This document shows, in pieces, positions 5,444-7,777 of a stretch of 7,777 nt of DNA. The first letter of the stretch is position 1; every line of letters begins with the position of its first letter. Made by a program: the position numbers and the translations under genes. The notes under the pieces were generated by a model. That model did not search any database and had not been told where the DNA came from. It was given only the letters and a program-made list of their open reading frames with translations. The DNA comes from an uncultured Eubacteriales bacterium (GTDB lineage: Bacteria; Bacillota_A; Clostridia; Christensenellales; Aristaeellaceae), in assembly GCA_900313545.1 (NCBI GenBank), contig OMRS01000329.1, positions 1-7,777 on the forward strand. Reading direction: 5' to 3'.

Positions 5444-6571
5444 TCACTTTTCTTCTTCGCTGAAATCCGTGTCCATCGTCACCTGGAGCGTAAAGTCCGG
5501 GTATTCCTTCTGGACCGCATCGCAGACCTCCCTGTAGACCTTCTGACGGTCGGGCGCATCGAAGCTCACGACAAAATCAAAGCGGATCACCTTTGCAGGC
5601 CTGTCATAGTAGAAGCCGTGAACCTGGAGGACATGCCCGCAGGCCATGACCAGCCCGCCAACCTTTTTCCGGGCCTCCACCGCCTCCGGGTCCCTCGTGT
5701 TGACCGAATAGACGCCGATGGCGGTCAGGATCACGTTGTGTTTCTCGTAGACGTCGAGTGTCACCTTCCGGATCAGCTTGTCCAGGTCATACGCGGACAG
5801 GGTGTCCGGCACCTCCACATGTACCGAGCCGTTGAAGGAATCCGGCCCGTAATTGTGCAGCACCAGATCATAGGCGCCGCTGATCCGGGGATCGGTGCAG
5901 ACCGTCGCCTTGATCTCCCGGGCCAGCTGCGCGTCCGCGCGCTCCCCCAGGATCCGGGACAGGGTCTCCCGCAGCATTTCAACGCCGGACTTCACGATGA
6001 CCAGCGCGATGGCCGCGCCCAGCCATGCCTCAAGGGATATGCCGAAGATCAGATAAATGGCGGCGGCAGCCAGGGTGGAGGCCGAGATGACGGAGTCCAG
6101 CATGGCATCCTCCCCTGAATTGACCAGGGAGTCCGAATTAACCTTTTTCCCCACGCTGCGGACATAGCGTCCCAGGACGATCTTGACCGCCACCGCCACC
6201 GCCACGATGATCAGGGCCGCGGGGGTGTATTCCGGGGTGTCCGGGCTCAGGATCTTCTTCACGGATTCCACAAACGCGGTGACCCCGGCATAGAGCACCA
6301 GCAGGGAGATCACCATGGCGCTCAGGTATTCGATCCTGCCGTACCCGAAGGGGTGCTTCCTGTCCGGCTCCCTGGCGGCCATCTTCGTCCCCACAATGGT
6401 GATGACGGAGCTGGCGGCGTCGGAAAGGTTGTTGACCGCGTCCATCACGATGGCAATGGAGCTGGATGCCATGCCGACAAAGGCCTTGAAGGCCGCCAGG
6501 CCGACATTGGCCGCGATGCCCAGAATGCTGGTCCGCACGATCACGGCGTCCCTGTCCTGGCGCTTTTCCAT
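5444..6571 (-). CDS. CDF-family divalent cation (probably Mn2+) efflux transporter
   Basis: 375 aa from the ATG at 6569-6571, which has GAGGTG 5 nt upstream. In-frame ATGs at 6586 and 6610 are alternatives; the first has a usable GGAGG, the second has its Shine-Dalgarno too close. It exchanges cytoplasmic metal for protons. Six membrane helices lie within about 13-195. Helix 2 carries DAVNNLSD and helix 5 carries GEDAMLDS. Read as N47-x3-D51 and D155-x3-D159, this is the ND-DD metal site described for the Mn2+ exporter MntE, whereas zinc CDFs have His-Asp in helix 5. EPDRKHPFGYGRIEY after helix 2 is the family's cytoplasmic signature. The cytoplasmic C-terminus (about 209-375) is longer than the usual 90 residues and looks like two ferredoxin-like domains. 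Metal choice is inferred from the site residues only. Confidence 0.9.
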   Translation of the reverse strand: MEKRQDRDAVIVRTSILGIAANVGLAAFKAFVGMASSSIAIVMDAVNNLSDAASSVITIVGTKMAAREPDRKHPFGYGRIEYLSAMVISLLVLYAGVTAFVESVKKILSPDTPEYTPAALIIVAVAVAVKIVLGRYVRSVGKKVNSDSLVNSGEDAMLDSVISASTLAAAAIYLIFGISLEAWLGAAIALVIVKSGVEMLRETLSRILGERADAQLAREIKATVCTDPRISGAYDLVLHNYGPDSFNGSVHVEVPDTLSAYDLDKLIRKVTLDVYEKHNVILTAIGVYSVNTRDPEAVEARKKVGGLVMACGHVLQVHGFYYDRPAKVIRFDFVVSFDAPDRQKVYREVCDAVQKEYPDFTLQVTMDTDFSEEEK

Positions 6572-6575
6572 GTTT

Positions 6576-6647
6576 TCACCTCTCATGACGCTCCGCCTCC
6601 CTTCCCGCATTCCTCCGGCGGTTCCTGTACCCGTTGACGTTTTTCAT
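6576..6647 (-). CDS. possible 23-codon upstream reading frame before the CDF gene
   Basis: ATG at 6645-6647, preceded by GGGAGG about 11 nt upstream, ending with TGA at 6576-6578, only 4 nt before the preferred transporter ATG. The peptide would be very basic: it begins MKNVNGYRNRRR and ends ERHER, with 8 Arg. The close stop-to-start spacing would fit a coupled leader peptide. It may equally be chance, as the region is GC- and purine-rich. It overlaps the alternative longer starts of the transporter, so at most one reading can be right. Confidence 0.22.
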   Translation of the reverse strand: MKNVNGYRNRRRNAGREAERHER

Positions 6648-6766
6648 ACAGCACGCATCCTCCCTTGTGGTCGTCCAAAGTCAGTCCCCGCTGCCAAGCG
6701 CGGCAAACAGCAGGGAACAGATCCCTCCCCCATGCCGGCGTCCCGGACACTCACGCCGGGAACCGG

Positions 6767-6790
6767 AAAAAAGGGGCACGGCTCCGCGCC
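6767..6790 (-). terminator. intrinsic terminator after the MarR-type regulator
   Basis: On the minus strand GGCGCG, loop GAGC, CGTGCC (one G-T pair), then CCCC and six T (complement of 6767-6772). It lies about 107 nt past the regulator stop. It may end the regulator transcript or act as an attenuator in front of the transporter gene. Confidence 0.6.
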
Positions 6791-6896
6791 GCCGTGGAAA
6801 TACCTTTGAAAATACTCTTCCGGGACACAGCCAGCGTTACCCGCTTGCCGCCCCTTGTCAGACAGGTCTGCAGATCAGGGCCGCATCCGGGGATGT

Positions 6897-7346
6897 CTAC
6901 CTCGTTTCCATGCTGCGCAGGGCCCTGTCCAGGAGCCCCCGCAGCTGTTCCAGCTCCTCCTGCGGCATCTGAAGGCATTCCTTCACCGCCTCCGGGATCC
7001 CCAGTGCCTCCTGCCTGAGGGCCTCCCCCTTTGGCGTCAGCTGCACAAGCAGCCTGCGTTCATTGCCTGCCGGCCTCATCCGGTCGATCCGGCCCTGTTT
7101 TTCAAGGCGCTTGAGAAGAGGCGCCAGGGTTCCGGAATCCAGACGGAGCTTCTTTCCAAGTTCCCCCTCCGTCATTGCCCCAAACTCCCACAGGACCATC
7201 ATGACGAGATACTGGGTATAGGTCAGCTTCAGGGGCTCCAGCACCTTGCGGTACTGCCGGACAATCTCCTTTGCACAGGCATACAGCGGGAAACAGATCT
7301 GGTTGTCCAGGCGAAGCGGATCCTCTTTCTCTGCCCTCTGCGCCAT
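6897..7346 (-). CDS. ohrR: OhrR-type MarR-family peroxide-sensing repressor
   Basis: 149 aa. The ATG at 7344-7346 follows AGGAGGGG with ideal spacing. The frame continues 116 codons upstream, but that stretch is low in protein character and crosses the promoter, so it is not used. The sequence follows OhrR closely: LDNQICFPLYA holds C18, at the place of the reactive cysteine (C15 in B. subtilis). Y32 and Y43 sit 14 and 25 residues after it, exactly the spacing of the two tyrosines (Y29, Y40) that hydrogen-bond that cysteine. The recognition region LDSGTLAPLLKRLEKQGRI (69-87) and wing NERRLLVQLTPKG are typical of the winged helix. C24 and C124 could form a disulfide with C18, or be incidental. 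OhrR dimers repress an organic hydroperoxide reductase and themselves until the Cys is oxidised. No ohr gene is in view, so the target is unknown and the name is by homology. Confidence 0.88.
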   Translation of the reverse strand: MAQRAEKEDPLRLDNQICFPLYACAKEIVRQYRKVLEPLKLTYTQYLVMMVLWEFGAMTEGELGKKLRLDSGTLAPLLKRLEKQGRIDRMRPAGNERRLLVQLTPKGEALRQEALGIPEAVKECLQMPQEELEQLRGLLDRALRSMETR

Positions 7347-7466
7347 GTTCTCCCCTCCTGTCCGTTTGTCATTTTGCAAACGCCGCCCGGGCTCCGGCGG
7401 ATCACCTGCGGACTTTCGCGCGGTTCCTCCGGGCCTCCCGTTGTGCGTATTTTCATTTGATGATGT

Positions 7467-7481
7467 ATTGTTGTGCACAAT
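7467..7481. promoter_or_regulatory. MarR/OhrR-type operator candidate
   Basis: ATTGT-TGTGC-ACAAT: 5-bp inverted arms with a nested perfect palindrome TTGTGCACAA (7471-7480). It lies at about +3 to +17 relative to the start point predicted from the promoter just upstream, where a bound repressor would block initiation. A further ATTGTA lies in the -10 box itself. Confidence 0.55.
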
Positions 7482-7490
7482 CTCAAGCCC

Positions 7491-7519
7491 ATTGTAGTCC
7501 GTCCTCCGGGTCATGTCAA
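7491..7519 (-). promoter_or_regulatory. strong sigma-A-type promoter for the regulator gene
   Basis: On the minus strand TTGACA (7514-7519), exactly 17 bp, TACAAT (7491-7496): a perfect -35 and 5 of 6 in the -10. The start point would be near 7484, giving a leader of about 138 nt before the ATG at 7346. The leader contains a small hairpin, CGTTTG (7363-7368) with CAAACG (7377-7382), just ahead of the ribosome binding site. Confidence 0.75.
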
Positions 7520-7777
7520 TCCTGAATCTCCCCCTTCCCTCCCCCTGTGCTGTGCTCCCTGCGGGGAGGTTGACGCTCTCCCTGTCCACAGATCCGGCTG
7601 AGTTCCCTCTGCCCGGTCCCGCGCCCCATATTTTTTCCTCCTCCCCGCCGCCATGCCTCCCGCAGGGATGCGCTGTTTCCTCCTGCCATGGCACCTCATG
7701 CCGGTCTGCACGCGGGGCGCAGCCTTGGAGGACTCCATGCCTCCCGGCCGGATCGCGGAAATCTCCGTCCTCTCGTC
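7520..7777. other. GC-rich stretch without a supportable gene
   Basis: Contains a C-rich tract at 7530-7545 (G-rich on the minus strand: runs of 5, 3 and 5 G) directly upstream of the promoter, and a small hairpin CTCCC/GGGAG at 7555-7568. A minus-strand frame is open from the right edge to a stop at 7511, but its product is Arg/Gly/Gln-rich with no recognisable pattern. I see no RNA gene or repeat element. Confidence 0.5.

Larger units (their letters stand above)
6572..6896. other. 325-bp gap between the regulator and transporter genes
   Basis: Apart from the possible short upstream frame and the terminator listed separately, it holds a 7-bp perfect hairpin: CCGGCGT (6735-6741) and ACGCCGG (6753-6759), with an 11-nt loop, immediately beyond the terminator. 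I found no convincing -35/-10 pair for the transporter here, and no match to the core of the Mn2+-sensing yybP-ykoY riboswitch. How the transporter is transcribed is therefore unclear: its own unseen promoter, or read-through from the regulator. Confidence 0.5.

Noticed and set aside
6572..6896. Mn2+-sensing yybP-ykoY riboswitch upstream of the transporter
   Set aside because: A terminator is present, but I could not find the conserved loop sequences of that riboswitch. A covariance-model search would settle it.
7516..7629. 37-codon minus-strand frame with AGGAGGAAAAAAT before its ATG
   Set aside because: The ribosome site looks good, but the peptide is Gly/Arg/Gln-rich and runs into the -35 box; purine richness of the region explains the match.
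7347..7694. Long N-terminal extension of the MarR regulator
   Set aside because: The extension crosses a near-perfect promoter, has no conserved pattern, and the internal ATG at 7346 has an excellent ribosome binding site and gives normal OhrR length.
7511..7777. Minus-strand frame entering from the right edge
   Set aside because: Composition is Arg/Gly/Gln-rich without hydrophobic core or motif, and it ends in the spacer of the regulator promoter.

Overview
The window looks like Bacillota (Clostridia-type) DNA. Three pieces of evidence point there: a Tn554-type recombinase module, an IS1634-family insertion sequence, and an OhrR-like regulator and Mn-type CDF transporter with Gram-positive ribosome binding sites and sigma-A-type promoters. 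The species cannot be named from the sequence. Three zones differ visibly in composition: a balanced left end (1-1587), an AT-rich insertion sequence (about 1588-3640) and a GC-rich chromosomal part (3641-7777).

Left zone, plus strand: the tail of a Tn554/TnpA-TnpB-type tyrosine recombinase with a cysteine-rich C-terminus runs in from the window edge. It is followed after 3 nt by a helix-turn-helix/coiled-coil protein in the position of TnpC, then with a 4-bp ATGA overlap by a small one-repeat zinc-ribbon protein. The coding run ends in a perfect 16-bp-stem hairpin and three 35-bp direct repeats spaced about 53 bp apart. I read this as the right-hand end of a site-specific transposon, with the repeats as possible recombinase binding sites.

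Middle zone: a complete IS1634-family (IS4 superfamily) element sits 10 bp beyond the last repeat. It has imperfect 27-bp terminal inverted repeats and a 620-aa DDE transposase on the minus strand. An extended -10 promoter lies upstream of the transposase, and its predicted start point falls inside an 18-bp palindrome built from the same sequence as the IS ends. No target-site duplication is visible.

Right zone, all genes on the minus strand. In transcription order these are an OhrR-type MarR regulator with its own strong promoter and an overlapping operator-like inverted repeat; a 325-bp gap with a terminator; a CDF-family cation (probably Mn2+) exporter ending in a strong terminator; and a GT-C (PMT/GT39-like) membrane glycosyltransferase with its own weak promoter. 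The terminators suggest three separate transcription units rather than one operon. The outermost 7520-7777 holds no gene I can support.
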